From: UBA3871 sp002392265
GTDB lineage: Bacteria; Bacillota; Clostridia; Peptostreptococcales; Anaerovoracaceae
Length of the DNA stretch: 64,000 nt
Direction: 5' to 3'
NCBI GenBank assembly: GCA_946614255.1
Contig: CAMOGS010000020.1
Span: forward strand, 35,490 to 99,489
Of the stretch, positions 50,115 through 58,822 are shown one piece after another; position 1 is the first letter of the stretch, and each line of letters begins with the position of its first letter. The notes under the pieces are model-generated. The model was given only the letters and a program-made list of their open reading frames with translations, searched no databases and had not been told where the DNA came from. The translations under genes were made by a program, and so were the position numbers.

Positions 50115-51023
50115 ATGGAGCAGAGAGGTTTAGGCCCTATTGTGGCACTGCTTATCGTCGGAATAATCATATCGATGACAGGAGTGTTCGGCGGGCCGGG
50201 CTCCCTTTTCGGAGGGGACGATGTGAATGTGCCTGAGCCGACGGAGGCATTTTATGTGTACGATACGGCAGGTGTTCTTTCGCAGGAAACCGAAAATTAT
50301 ATAGTGGCAAAGAATATTTCGCTTTATGACGGATGCGGTGCGCAGGCTGTCATCGTTTGCGTGGGCACAACGGGCGCCACACCTATCACTGATTTTGCCA
50401 AGGAGATTTTCTCTGGCTGGGGTATAGGCGACCGTGCAAAGAATAACGGCGTTCTGCTGCTGCTTGCGGTCGACGATAACGATTACTACATGCTGCAGGG
50501 AGAGGGAATCAAATCCTCGTTCCCGTCAGGTGAAATCAAGCTGATACTTACCGAGAGCCTCGAACCGGGCTTTGCGGAGGGTAATTACGATGCAGCGGTC
50601 AGGGAAACCTTTGACAGAATCATTGACCATTATGAAGCAGCCTACGGAATTACGGTCGTTGAAAGTACGGACAGAACTGCGCTCAATGAAAATCATCAGG
50701 GCAGCGGCGGTGAGAGCAGCACTGGTATTTCGATATCGAGAAAGGATATCGCAGACCTGGGTATGTTCGTAGTTAAATCCGTCATGACGATGATAAAGAT
50801 TGTGATTATCGGACTGGTTTTGATTATAATCGGCACAATCCTGCTGATTGTATTTCTGGTAAGGACGAAAAGAAAAAATGGCGGCAGGCTTTCCTTCGGA
50901 GATGCGGTGGCAGACAACGCTCCGCCAAAGAAGAATGTAAACCCTTATTCCTCAAAGATGAATGTAAATTTAAAGGAAAATAAGGGAAATGATGAAAGTG
51001 TGAAAGAAGAGAAAGAAGAGTAG
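50115..51023 (+). CDS. TPM-domain membrane protein
   Basis: 302 aa. N-terminal membrane helix (~10-28), TPM_phosphatase domain (~40-190: FYVYDTAGVLSQETENYIVAKNISLYDGCGAQAVIVCVGTTG, GVLLLLAVDDNDYYMLQGEG), a second membrane helix (~225-250) and a polar tail. TPM domains of this type face outside the membrane; some are implicated in envelope integrity or photosystem repair. Ribosome site AAGGAGACAGTAAAA. Confidence 0.85.
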   Translation: MEQRGLGPIVALLIVGIIISMTGVFGGPGSLFGGDDVNVPEPTEAFYVYDTAGVLSQETENYIVAKNISLYDGCGAQAVIVCVGTTGATPITDFAKEIFSGWGIGDRAKNNGVLLLLAVDDNDYYMLQGEGIKSSFPSGEIKLILTESLEPGFAEGNYDAAVRETFDRIIDHYEAAYGITVVESTDRTALNENHQGSGGESSTGISISRKDIADLGMFVVKSVMTMIKIVIIGLVLIIIGTILLIVFLVRTKRKNGGRLSFGDAVADNAPPKKNVNPYSSKMNVNLKENKGNDESVKEEKEE

Positions 51024-51026
51024 AAA

Positions 51027-51866
51027 ATGAAGAACAAGATTTGTCTGCTTGGACTGCGGGGCTCAATACCGGTCTCGGGGGACGAGTTCAGAGAGTTTGG
51101 CTGCGCCACATCCTGTATGGTTGTATATGCGGAGCCTGAAAACGGCGAGCCGGAGCCGGAACATGCAATAGTAATAGATGCCGGAACGGGGCTTCTCAAT
51201 CTCCGAAAGAATATGCCGGGCAGTATCAAAAAAGTAACGGTGCTGCTTTCGCATATTCATCTGGACCACATTCAGGGGCTTTTGATGCTGCCCGAGATGT
51301 TTAACGGCCGGCTGGAAATAGATATATATTGCGGAAAGCACTGCGGTGGCTCGTTTGAACCGTATCTGCGGGATATGATGAAGCCGCCGATCTGGCCGAT
51401 AACTCCGGACTTTTTTGCGAAGTCGGTACACTTCCTCGATTTGCCGGAGGGTGATTTTATGGTCGGAGATGTGCTGATTTCGTCGATGCCGGGCTCACAT
51501 CCGGACGATATAGATATATTCAGGCTTACATTCAAAAACGGCACGACGCTGGTTCATGTCGGAGATTATGAAGTGGGCCAGAGCGAAGAGATAGATGAAA
51601 AGTTAAAGTCGTTTGCGAGAGACACCAGCCTTCTGCTGATGGATGGAATGTACACTATGGATGAATATTCGTCACAGAGGGGCTTTGGCCATTCTCCTTG
51701 GGAAATGACCGCCGAGCTCGCAAACAAAGTTGGAGTACAGAGACTGCGCATTATCCACCACTCGCCAACGCACAGCGACGAGATGCTGCGAGAAGCGGAA
51801 GAGTATGTAAAGAGTAAGTATCCAAATGCCGGAATGGGCAGGGAAGGGGAAATTTTAGAACTATGA
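51027..51866 (+). CDS. Metallo-beta-lactamase-fold hydrolase
   Basis: 279 aa. Opening KICLLGLRGSIPVSGDEFREFGCATSCMVV is typical of PhnP/cyclic-phosphodiesterase-like MBL proteins. Metal motifs SHIHLDHIQG (HxHxDH), GSHPDD (third His), VHVGDYE (bridging Asp) and HHSPTHSDE are present, so a two-metal hydrolase is expected. Its end overlaps the GAF/HD-GYP gene by 4 bases and the cyclase gene follows, so a cyclic-nucleotide or related phosphodiester substrate is a reasonable inference. Confidence 0.85.
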   Translation: MKNKICLLGLRGSIPVSGDEFREFGCATSCMVVYAEPENGEPEPEHAIVIDAGTGLLNLRKNMPGSIKKVTVLLSHIHLDHIQGLLMLPEMFNGRLEIDIYCGKHCGGSFEPYLRDMMKPPIWPITPDFFAKSVHFLDLPEGDFMVGDVLISSMPGSHPDDIDIFRLTFKNGTTLVHVGDYEVGQSEEIDEKLKSFARDTSLLLMDGMYTMDEYSSQRGFGHSPWEMTAELANKVGVQRLRIIHHSPTHSDEMLREAEEYVKSKYPNAGMGREGEILEL

Positions 51867-53365
51867 ATGACGTCATACTGAGCAGGCTTCTCGGAGTTGG
51901 AATAGCATTATCAAATATAAAGGACGAAGGACAGCTGTACCAGACAATTCTGGAGGCTGCAATGGATATAATCGCATGTGACGGTGGAACGCTCTACACT
52001 ATCGAAAATGACAGTCTGAAGTTCCGCGTTATGATCACACGCTCGCAGAATGTTAAAAAAGGCGGGGACAACGGCCCGATTGAGCTGCCGAATGTGCCGC
52101 TGAAAAGAGAAAACGTCTGCGCGCGCTGCGCACTGGAGCGTCGTGTATTCAAAATAGACGATGTATACACCTCAAAGGATGGCTTCGACTTTTCCGGGCC
52201 TAAAAAGTACGACCAGATGACGGGCTATCGTACACAGTCAATGCTCGTAATTCCGATGGAGGACGACAAGGGCAAGATTATCGGTGTCCTCCAGTTTATC
52301 AATGCAATTCAGCAGACAGGCTTTATCGGACCGTTTGCGCAGTGGCACATCAATGTAGTGCTTTCACTGGCAAGCCAGACTGCCATCTGCCTGACAAACC
52401 ACAACTATGCGCGTCAGCTCGAGCGCACGATGGACAGTATGGTTTCCGTAATGTCAACCGCAATCGACCAACTGACACCATACAATGCCAACCACTCGCG
52501 CAACATGGCAAAATATGCGCGCAAATTCATCAAGTGGATGAACGAGACAGGTGAGGGCTGGACATTTACGCCTGAAGATGAGCGTCGCTTTATCATGGCA
52601 GTGCAGCTTCACGATGTCGGCAAGCTCGTCACTCCGCTTGATGTAATGAACAAAGAGACCAGATTAAACGGGCGTGAAAAGGAAATCCACAACAGATTCC
52701 GCTTTATCGCAAAGCTCGACGAAGTCGACTACCTCAAGAAAAGACTCAGTGCCGAAGAGTACAAAAGCCGCAAGGCTATGCTCGATGCAGGCCATCAGAT
52801 TATAGACACCATCAACAAGGCAGGTTTTTTGAAGGATGACATGCTGCAGATAATCAAGGATTATGCGGCAAACACCTATTGGGATGAGGATGACGAGGAC
52901 AACCCGGATCCGCAGCCATGGCTTACCGAGGAAGAGGTGCATCTCCTTTCGATTCGAAAGGGCACACTTTCCGACGAAGAGCGTCAGATTATGGAAAACC
53001 ACGTAGTCATGACCGCAAAGCTGCTCGGAGAGATGGAGTTTACAGATGCGGACCTCAATATCCGTCAGTGGGCAAGCGACCATCATGAGTTGCTGAACGG
53101 CTCGGGATATCCGAATCACAAGACGGGCGACGACCTCGACTGGAATGTGCGTCTGCTGACCATCCTCGATGTGTTTGATGCGCTCACTGCACGCGACAGA
53201 CCGTACAAGCCGGCAATGCCTATTGAAAAGGCTTTCGCAATTCTCGATGAGATGGCAAACAAAGAGGGAAAGATCGACCCTATGATCCTCGAGCTCTTCA
53301 AAAAGAGCGGCGCCGGCGAGCAGGAGCTCACCGAAGAGGAAAGAAAAGACCGCCTGATCTGCTAG
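51863..53365 (+). CDS. GAF sensor with HD-GYP phosphodiesterase domain
   Basis: 500 aa. GAF domain at residues ~15-175 (LYQTILEAAMDIIACDGGTLYTIEN, GYRTQSMLVIPMEDDKGKIIGVLQFIN). HD-GYP domain from ~205, with metal-binding QLHDVGKLVTPLDVMNKETRL, NHVVMTAKLLGEM and DHHELLNGSGYPN, where the GYP motif reads HHELLNGSGYP instead of HHExxDGxGYP. About 100 residues are inserted between HD and GYP parts (DYLKKRLSAEEYKSRK to EEEVHLLSIRKGTL). HD-GYP enzymes cleave c-di-GMP or cGAMP; activity here is probable, specificity unknown. Confidence 0.9.
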   Translation: MNDVILSRLLGVGIALSNIKDEGQLYQTILEAAMDIIACDGGTLYTIENDSLKFRVMITRSQNVKKGGDNGPIELPNVPLKRENVCARCALERRVFKIDDVYTSKDGFDFSGPKKYDQMTGYRTQSMLVIPMEDDKGKIIGVLQFINAIQQTGFIGPFAQWHINVVLSLASQTAICLTNHNYARQLERTMDSMVSVMSTAIDQLTPYNANHSRNMAKYARKFIKWMNETGEGWTFTPEDERRFIMAVQLHDVGKLVTPLDVMNKETRLNGREKEIHNRFRFIAKLDEVDYLKKRLSAEEYKSRKAMLDAGHQIIDTINKAGFLKDDMLQIIKDYAANTYWDEDDEDNPDPQPWLTEEEVHLLSIRKGTLSDEERQIMENHVVMTAKLLGEMEFTDADLNIRQWASDHHELLNGSGYPNHKTGDDLDWNVRLLTILDVFDALTARDRPYKPAMPIEKAFAILDEMANKEGKIDPMILELFKKSGAGEQELTEEERKDRLIC

Positions 53366-53420
53366 GCGAATCTGGGGACAGGCACCAAATTCGCCTTTTG
53401 GCAACTTTGGGGACAGGTCG
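53365..53420. repeat. Dispersed repeat, copy 5
   Basis: GGCGAATCTGGGGACAGGCACC, AAATTCGCC, then ACTTTGGGGACAGGTCGC: one full core plus a second direct core. It abuts the TAG of the HD-GYP gene and precedes the cyclase gene. Confidence 0.8.
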
Positions 53421-53466
53421 CACAAAATGTATATGTAAGTAGGAAATATAGAGATAGGAAATAAGA

Positions 53467-55305
53467 ATGGAAGAAAAAACGAAAAAGGATAAAAAAATAA
53501 CTGCGAAAATCAGAAATATCATAATTCTGCTTTTCATATTTCTGATACTGGCGATTTGCTATAATCTGGGTCTGTTCTACAAAACCGACGCCAGCATCAG
53601 CGACAGCCTCTATCAGGAGAGTATGGCAACGGACGGAGAAGTCGTTCTGGTGAACATCGACTCTGCGGCGCTGAACGAGCTTGGCAACCTGCCATGGTCA
53701 CGCGATGTCTATGCGGACATAATTGAAGCGCTTAATGCGGACCCCGAAGCCAGACCTGCGGCAATCGCGCTGGACGTGGTTTTTGCCGGCTATTCGGGAA
53801 ATGATTATGCTGACGACAGGCTCCTTAAGGCTTGCGCTGACGGCGGAAATGTAGTTCTTGCGGGCGATGCCATCTTTGGCAGCCAGCTGGTATCGGGAGA
53901 TGAAGGCTTTTACATGGACGACGACGCTGTGCTCGGCTGGGATGAGCCGTTCCCTGAGCTCAAGGAAGTAACCCGCGTCGGCCACATCAACGCATTTTAC
54001 GACACCGACGGCACCATTCGCCACATGCGTCAGTATGTGAAGGTAAACGAAGGCCAGCCCGACGAAGCCGTTTACCAGATATTTGCGCGCGAAATCTACG
54101 AGCAGTACTGTGAAAGCCTCGGCATAGAACCGGCTCCGCAGCCGACGCGCAGAGGCGATGCGCCGTATATCAAATACAGCGGAAAGCCGGGTGATTTCTC
54201 CGAGAGCATTTCCGCACTTGACATCATCACAGGTGATGTACCGGGAGATTATTTCGAGGACCGCATCGTAATCATCGGACCGTACGACGCTACACTTCAG
54301 GATAACTACCAGACCGCAATCACCCACGACGAGAATATGTTCGGCGTGGAGATTCAGGCAAATATTGTTCAGGCTTACATAAACGACGAGTGGCCGACCG
54401 AAATGACGGACAAAGCCACAAAGGCACTGGTGCTGGTCATCGCAGCTGTCTGCGCAGTGGCATTTGCACTGACAGGACTAAAGTTTACCATCATCGGCTG
54501 GATTGTTTTCGCACCGGGCTGGGTCATTTTATGCAAAGTGATGTCGGGCAGGGGCTACCTGATGCACCCGTTCTACATCCCGATTATCGTAACGGTTCTC
54601 GCAATCGTCGCAATCGCGCTCCACTACATAACGGCAGCTATTGAAAAGCGCCGCGTAACCCAGGTGTTCTCGCGTTACGTTGCGCCCGGAGTAGTTACGG
54701 AGCTGTTAAAGGAAGACGAATCCGCACTTGGCCTCGGCGGCAAGAACGTAGATATTGCAGTACTTTTCGTGGATATACGCGGATTTACCACAATGTCAGA
54801 ATCTATGGCACCTGAACAGGTTGTAGCGATATTAAATGACTATCTGCAGCTGACCACCGACTGCGTAATGCAAAACGAAGGCACGCTTGACAAGTTCGTC
54901 GGCGACTGCACGATGGCATTCTGGAATGCGCCTCTGGCTCAGGATGACTATGTATACAAGGCATGCCGCGCTGCGATGGACATGGTCGAAGGCTCCATTC
55001 CTCTGACGGCAGAGCTCGAGCGCAAGTTCGGCAAGCGCGTAGGCTTCGGCATAGGCGTACACTGCGGGCCGGCCGTAGTAGGCAACATCGGCGCCAAGCA
55101 GCGTATGGACTTTACCGCAATCGGCGACACTGTAAACACTTCGTCGAGACTTGAGTCAAACGCTCCGTCATCGACAATCTACATCAGCCGCGCAGTAGCG
55201 GACATTCTCGGCGACCGCGCCGAAACGACTTCGCTGGGCGGCAGCATCAAGCTAAAGGGCAAGACCGAAGGCTTTGAAGTCCTGACGCTGGACAAGCTTT
55301 ACTAA
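53467..55305 (+). CDS. CHASE2-domain class III adenylate cyclase
   Basis: 612 aa. First membrane helix (~20-38), extracytoplasmic CHASE2 sensor (~40-305; YQESMATDGEVVLVNIDSAAL, WSRDVYADIIEAL, AIALDVVFAG), three further helices (~315-390), then the cyclase domain (~425-610). Metal aspartates lie in VLFVDIRGFTTMSE and KFVGDCTMAFW; the lysine of DKFVGD favours ATP over GTP; Asn and Arg of the transition state are in GDTVNTSSRLES. All catalytic residues are present, so cAMP production in response to an outside signal is expected. The preceding sequence lacks a strong Shine-Dalgarno (GATAGGAAATAAGA). Confidence 0.92.
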   Translation: MEEKTKKDKKITAKIRNIIILLFIFLILAICYNLGLFYKTDASISDSLYQESMATDGEVVLVNIDSAALNELGNLPWSRDVYADIIEALNADPEARPAAIALDVVFAGYSGNDYADDRLLKACADGGNVVLAGDAIFGSQLVSGDEGFYMDDDAVLGWDEPFPELKEVTRVGHINAFYDTDGTIRHMRQYVKVNEGQPDEAVYQIFAREIYEQYCESLGIEPAPQPTRRGDAPYIKYSGKPGDFSESISALDIITGDVPGDYFEDRIVIIGPYDATLQDNYQTAITHDENMFGVEIQANIVQAYINDEWPTEMTDKATKALVLVIAAVCAVAFALTGLKFTIIGWIVFAPGWVILCKVMSGRGYLMHPFYIPIIVTVLAIVAIALHYITAAIEKRRVTQVFSRYVAPGVVTELLKEDESALGLGGKNVDIAVLFVDIRGFTTMSESMAPEQVVAILNDYLQLTTDCVMQNEGTLDKFVGDCTMAFWNAPLAQDDYVYKACRAAMDMVEGSIPLTAELERKFGKRVGFGIGVHCGPAVVGNIGAKQRMDFTAIGDTVNTSSRLESNAPSSTIYISRAVADILGDRAETTSLGGSIKLKGKTEGFEVLTLDKLY

Positions 55306-55328
55306 ATTAACACTTTTGGAAACGACTA

Positions 55329-56033
55329 ATGAGACTCAATAAATACATTGCCCAGTCGGGCCTGACCTCTAGGCGCAAGGCTGACGAATTAATTGAAAAC
55401 GGAAACGTAAAGATCAACGGCTTGGTCGTAACGGAGCTGGGCACAGACGTGCAGCCCGACGACATCGTGGAAGTGAACGGCAACCGGATTCATGCGGAGC
55501 AGAGGCTTGTCTACTATATGCTGAACAAGCCGACAGGCTACGTGACGACGCTGTCCGATGAAAAGGACCGACCAATCGTGACCGACCTTCTGACCGATGT
55601 GAGCGAGCGCGTCTTCCCGGTGGGCAGGCTTGACGTCGGCACCAGCGGGCTGCTGCTGATGACAAACGACGGCGATCTCGCGAACAAGCTGATGCACCCG
55701 AAGCATCAGATTTACAAGACCTACCGCGCAGAAATTTCGGGCGTTCTCTCAGCCGAGAGGGTGGCGAAGCTTCGCAAGGGCATCGATATCGGTGGTTTTA
55801 TTACCAGCCCCGCAAAGGTGAAAATCGTCAGACAGGCAAAATCCCACTGCATAGTGGAGATTCAGATCTGCGAGGGGAAGTATCGTCAGGTGCGCCGCAT
55901 GTTCAAGGCGGTGGGAAATCGAGTGCTTGCGCTGCAGAGAGTGGCGGAAGGCGAGCTGTACCTGGGCAGACTGATGGAGGGGCATTACAGAAAGCTTACA
56001 CCTGAAGAGGTGGCTTACCTGAAGGGACTGTAA
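55329..56033 (+). CDS. RsuA/RluB-family pseudouridine synthase
   Basis: 234 aa. N-terminal S4 RNA-binding domain (MRLNKYIAQSGLTSRRKADELIENGNVKINGLVV), then the catalytic domain with the nucleophilic aspartate in FPVGRLDVGTSGLLLMTNDGDLANKLMHP and GKYRQVRRMFKAVGNRVLALQRV. Closest in layout to RluB (23S U2605). Typical genomic partner of scpB, which here lies elsewhere. Confidence 0.93.
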   Translation: MRLNKYIAQSGLTSRRKADELIENGNVKINGLVVTELGTDVQPDDIVEVNGNRIHAEQRLVYYMLNKPTGYVTTLSDEKDRPIVTDLLTDVSERVFPVGRLDVGTSGLLLMTNDGDLANKLMHPKHQIYKTYRAEISGVLSAERVAKLRKGIDIGGFITSPAKVKIVRQAKSHCIVEIQICEGKYRQVRRMFKAVGNRVLALQRVAEGELYLGRLMEGHYRKLTPEEVAYLKGL

Positions 56034-56060
56034 AAAGCAGTTATAAAAACAAAAAATAAT

Positions 56061-56092
56061 GAACCGACAGACAATGTCTGCCGGTTCTTTTT
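56061..56092 (+). terminator. Terminator after the pseudouridine synthase
   Basis: GAACCG-A-CAGAC...GTCTG-C-CGGTTC followed by TTTTTT; one mismatch in the stem. It also separates the convergent kal gene. Confidence 0.85.
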
Positions 56093-56117
56093 TGGTTCGT
56101 ATATCTTTTATGTCAAA

Positions 56118-56507
56118 TTACTTTCTCTTGCATTCCTTTGGAGTTACGCAAGTACCTGTTGCTCTGCATACAACGATAGGCTCTTCGAGGAAGTCTGCAG
56201 CGGAGTCGCTGATGTCCTTGCGGGAAACTACAACCTTGCGAGCTTCGAACTTCATGTGGCGGGAAGTGTTGCCGATCTTGTCGATTTCGCCGTAAGCTTC
56301 GATATAGTCGCCTGCATAAGTAGGAGCGAGGAATTCTACGTTATCGTATGCGCAGAAGAGACCTTCGTCTCCGTCGAGCTTGATGAGGAGTTCTGTAGCA
56401 ACGTCTCCGAAGAGGTGAACCATATGTGCACCGTCTACGAGCTCGCCACCGTAGTGAGCATCCTTAGCTGACATTCTTAATCTGATAGTTGAAGTAATCT
56501 TTTCCAT
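56118..56507 (-). CDS. kal: 3-aminobutyryl-CoA ammonia-lyase
   Basis: Removes ammonia from L-3-aminobutyryl-CoA to give crotonyl-CoA, a late step of lysine fermentation. 129-aa hot-dog fold protein; STIRLRMSAKDAHYGGELVDGAHMVHLFGDVATEL and DGDEGLFCAYDNVEFLAPTYAGDYIEAYGEI match Kal proteins, as does the C-terminal ICR-type VVCRATGTCVT. Start has AAAAAGGAGAACTCAAG upstream. Driven by an exact sigma-54 promoter 81 bases upstream and divergent from its presumed activator. Confidence 0.92.
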   Translation of the reverse strand: MEKITSTIRLRMSAKDAHYGGELVDGAHMVHLFGDVATELLIKLDGDEGLFCAYDNVEFLAPTYAGDYIEAYGEIDKIGNTSRHMKFEARKVVVSRKDISDSAADFLEEPIVVCRATGTCVTPKECKRK

Positions 56508-56587
56508 CTTGAGTTCTCCTTTTTGTTAATTTGTTTGTTAGTTTGTTAAATATGTAAAAAAGTATTTCTAAACCTGTAATACATAGT

Positions 56588-56603
56588 TGCAAATTCCGTG
56601 CCA
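56588..56603 (-). promoter_or_regulatory. Sigma-54 (-24/-12) promoter of kal
   Basis: Minus strand TGGCACGGAATTTGCA matches the TGGCACG-N4-TTGCA consensus exactly. Transcription would start near 56577. Confidence 0.92.
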
Positions 56604-56632
56604 ATGATTTATTATTGAAAATGGAAAGAATT

Positions 56633-56680
56633 GAACCGATTTTGGTTCGGCGCGATGCAAAAACGCTCCGAATTCGGTTC
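56633..56680. promoter_or_regulatory. Activator binding sites between kal and kamR
   Basis: GAACC-GATTTT-GGTTC (56633-56648) is a palindrome; GCTCC-GAATTC-GGTTC (56665-56680) keeps the same spacing with one weaker half. Their centres are 32 bases apart (three helical turns). The same GAACC-N6-GGTTC design recurs upstream of kdd at 58801-58816. They lie 30-90 bases upstream of the kal -24 box and just before the regulator's start codon. Confidence 0.75.
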
Positions 56681-56708
56681 AATCCCTTCGGGAGGTTGTT
56701 AAAAATTT

Positions 56709-58799
56709 ATGGAAGATCGTTTTTTTGAACAATTTGGTATGAGTCGCGTGCAGGGGCCGAAGTCAATGCTGCCGACTTCTGCATGGAGCTTGGACAATTC
56801 GCGGGAAATCCACCCGAGTGAAATGCGTATCGCAGTACGGAAAATCCATATGGAGGCCACGAACTTCCGCCAGCTTCAGCTCGAAAGCGGCGACGATATC
56901 GAAAAGATAAAAGAAAAGGTAACCGATATCGTAAAAAGACGCGGAAAGCTGCACAATCCTACGACAGATACGGCGGGCATAGCCTACGGAATCGTTGAGG
57001 AAATCGGCAGTGCTTACGAAAATCCAAAGGGACTGAAGCCGGGCGATGCCGTTATCTGCAATGTGTCACTCGCCAGCCTGCCCCTTTTTATTTCGAAAAT
57101 AAATAAAATAGATTTGGCATATTCCCAGCTTGATGTGGAGGGCTATGCGATACTCTTTAACCGTGTGCCAACGCTCCGTGTGCCTGCCGGAGTGCCTATA
57201 AATCTGCTGCTTCTCATAATGGATGAGTCGGGAACTCTGCTGACCGTTTCGGAAAAGGCGGCCGGAAAGAAGAGGGTGCTCGTAGTCGGAAACAATATCA
57301 TGATAAACATGATCTACGGCTGGGCGGCAAAGAAAAAGGCGGGGAAGGATGCAAAAATAATCTGCCTTTTGGATGAACGACTGATGGTTCACGGCGAAAA
57401 TCCGGAGGCTTCGTCGGCTCTCGATGCGGTGTTTGACGAAGTTCGGTATGTAGATATTCTGCGGCCGATTGAGTGCATGCGCAGCATGGAGGACGAGCCG
57501 CCGTTTGACCTTTCCATCAACTGTGCGGACATCCCGGGCGCAGAAACCGTGAACATTCTTGCAACCCGCGAGGGCGGCACCGTAATATTCGCAAATCTCA
57601 TCAATAACTTTAATATTTCGCTCTATATCACAGAGGCAGGCGCAAAGCAGCTGGAGATTTTGTCGGCAGTAGGCTACATAAAGGGCTATGAGGATTTCGA
57701 CATAGAGCTTGCAAGGGACCTCGCGCCGCTCTTTGAAAAGGCAAAGTTTGCGCGCCTCAAAGGCCTCAGGCGCATACAGAACTACGCTATGGCAAAGGAA
57801 GCCAGACTTCTCGACTCCATGGCGAACATCACGACGCTGACGGACGATTTCATATGTGAATCCAGAGCCATGAGGGAGGTTCTCGAAAAGGTTACGGCTG
57901 TTTCGAAATACGACTGCACGGTATTTATCACCGGAGAAACCGGTGTAGGTAAAGAAAAGGTCGCAAACATCATTCAGAAAAACAGCGCCAGAAAGATGCA
58001 GGAGTTTGTAAAGGTTAACTGCGCCGCAATCTCTCCGACGCTGATAGAATCCGAGCTTTTCGGATATGAAAAGGGAGCGTTCACAGGCGCCAGCTCGAGC
58101 GGTAAAAAGGGATATTTCGAGCAGGCGGACAACGGAACCATTTTTCTCGACGAGATAGGCGAGCTGCCGCTGGAGATTCAGGTAAAGCTCCTGCGTGTAA
58201 TTCAGGAGGGTGTTTTCTACAAGGTAGGTTCCAGCAAGCCAAACAGAGTAAATGTCCGTGTAATATGCGCGACGAACAGAGACATAGAGAGCATGGTTGA
58301 AGAGGGAACCTTTAGAGAGGACCTTTATTACAGACTTTGCGTTTTTCCTATCAGAATACCGAATCTGGCCGAAAGACCGGAGGATATTCCGGCGCTCGTG
58401 CTCCATTTTATAGATAAATACGGGCAAAAGTTCGGAATAACCCGCGAAATTTCCTATGACGCCATGGAATATCTTTTGCTTCATGACTGGCCGGGAAATA
58501 TCAGAGAAATAGAAAATGTGGTGCAAAGACTGCTGATAAATGCAAAGGCGCGCACAATTCTTCCTTACGATGTCACAAAGGAACTGAACCAGGATCTGTT
58601 CAGCGGAATGAATACCCAATCTGCGGCGGCGGAGCCGGTTCAAAGCGGGCAGCATTTGGGCGATGTGGTGAACGAGTTCGAAAAACAGATGATTACCGAA
58701 GCGCTCGAAAAATACGGGTCTACGCGAAAGGCGGCAAACGCCATAGGAATCAGCCAGTCACAGCTGATTCGCAAAAAGAAAAAGTATGGTATAGAATAG
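56709..58799 (+). CDS. Sigma-54-dependent activator with Kdd-like sensory domain
   Basis: 696 aa, probable activator of the lysine fermentation genes. Residues ~1-350 are homologous to the enzyme encoded at 59052 (Kdd), sharing HNP near residue 80, GTVEQIG/GIVEEIG and KVLVIG/RVLVVG landmarks; but the enzyme's dinucleotide loop GGGGKSG is GNNIMIN here. The AAA+ domain (~375-610) has Walker A GETGVGKE (~409), the sigma-54 contact loop GAFTGA (~455) and Walker B GTIFLDEIGEL. A Fis-type helix-turn-helix ends the protein (TRKAANAIGISQSQLIRKKKK). The sensor probably binds 3,5-diaminohexanoate or a relative. GGGAGG lies 13 bases before ATG 56709. Confidence 0.9.
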   Translation: MEDRFFEQFGMSRVQGPKSMLPTSAWSLDNSREIHPSEMRIAVRKIHMEATNFRQLQLESGDDIEKIKEKVTDIVKRRGKLHNPTTDTAGIAYGIVEEIGSAYENPKGLKPGDAVICNVSLASLPLFISKINKIDLAYSQLDVEGYAILFNRVPTLRVPAGVPINLLLLIMDESGTLLTVSEKAAGKKRVLVVGNNIMINMIYGWAAKKKAGKDAKIICLLDERLMVHGENPEASSALDAVFDEVRYVDILRPIECMRSMEDEPPFDLSINCADIPGAETVNILATREGGTVIFANLINNFNISLYITEAGAKQLEILSAVGYIKGYEDFDIELARDLAPLFEKAKFARLKGLRRIQNYAMAKEARLLDSMANITTLTDDFICESRAMREVLEKVTAVSKYDCTVFITGETGVGKEKVANIIQKNSARKMQEFVKVNCAAISPTLIESELFGYEKGAFTGASSSGKKGYFEQADNGTIFLDEIGELPLEIQVKLLRVIQEGVFYKVGSSKPNRVNVRVICATNRDIESMVEEGTFREDLYYRLCVFPIRIPNLAERPEDIPALVLHFIDKYGQKFGITREISYDAMEYLLLHDWPGNIREIENVVQRLLINAKARTILPYDVTKELNQDLFSGMNTQSAAAEPVQSGQHLGDVVNEFEKQMITEALEKYGSTRKAANAIGISQSQLIRKKKKYGIE

Positions 58800-58822
58800 T
58801 GAACCGCAAACGGTTCACTATT
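58795..58822. promoter_or_regulatory. Perfect palindrome: activator site and terminator after the regulator gene
   Basis: 12-bp arms AATAGTGAACCG and CGGTTCACTATT around CAAA, overlapping the regulator's TAG stop and followed by TCTTTC. It contains GAACC-N6-GGTTC at 58801-58816, about 157 bases upstream of the kdd -24 box, a usual distance for an upstream activator site. Confidence 0.75.

Noticed and set aside
56061..56099. GAACCG...CGGTTC at 56061 as another activator site
   Set aside because: The halves are 14 bases apart rather than 6 and the structure is a clear terminator with a T-tract.
57066..58655. A 529-codon open frame on the minus strand
   Set aside because: It lies wholly opposite the sigma-54 activator gene, has no ribosome site or family resemblance, and is a by-product of that gene's codon use.
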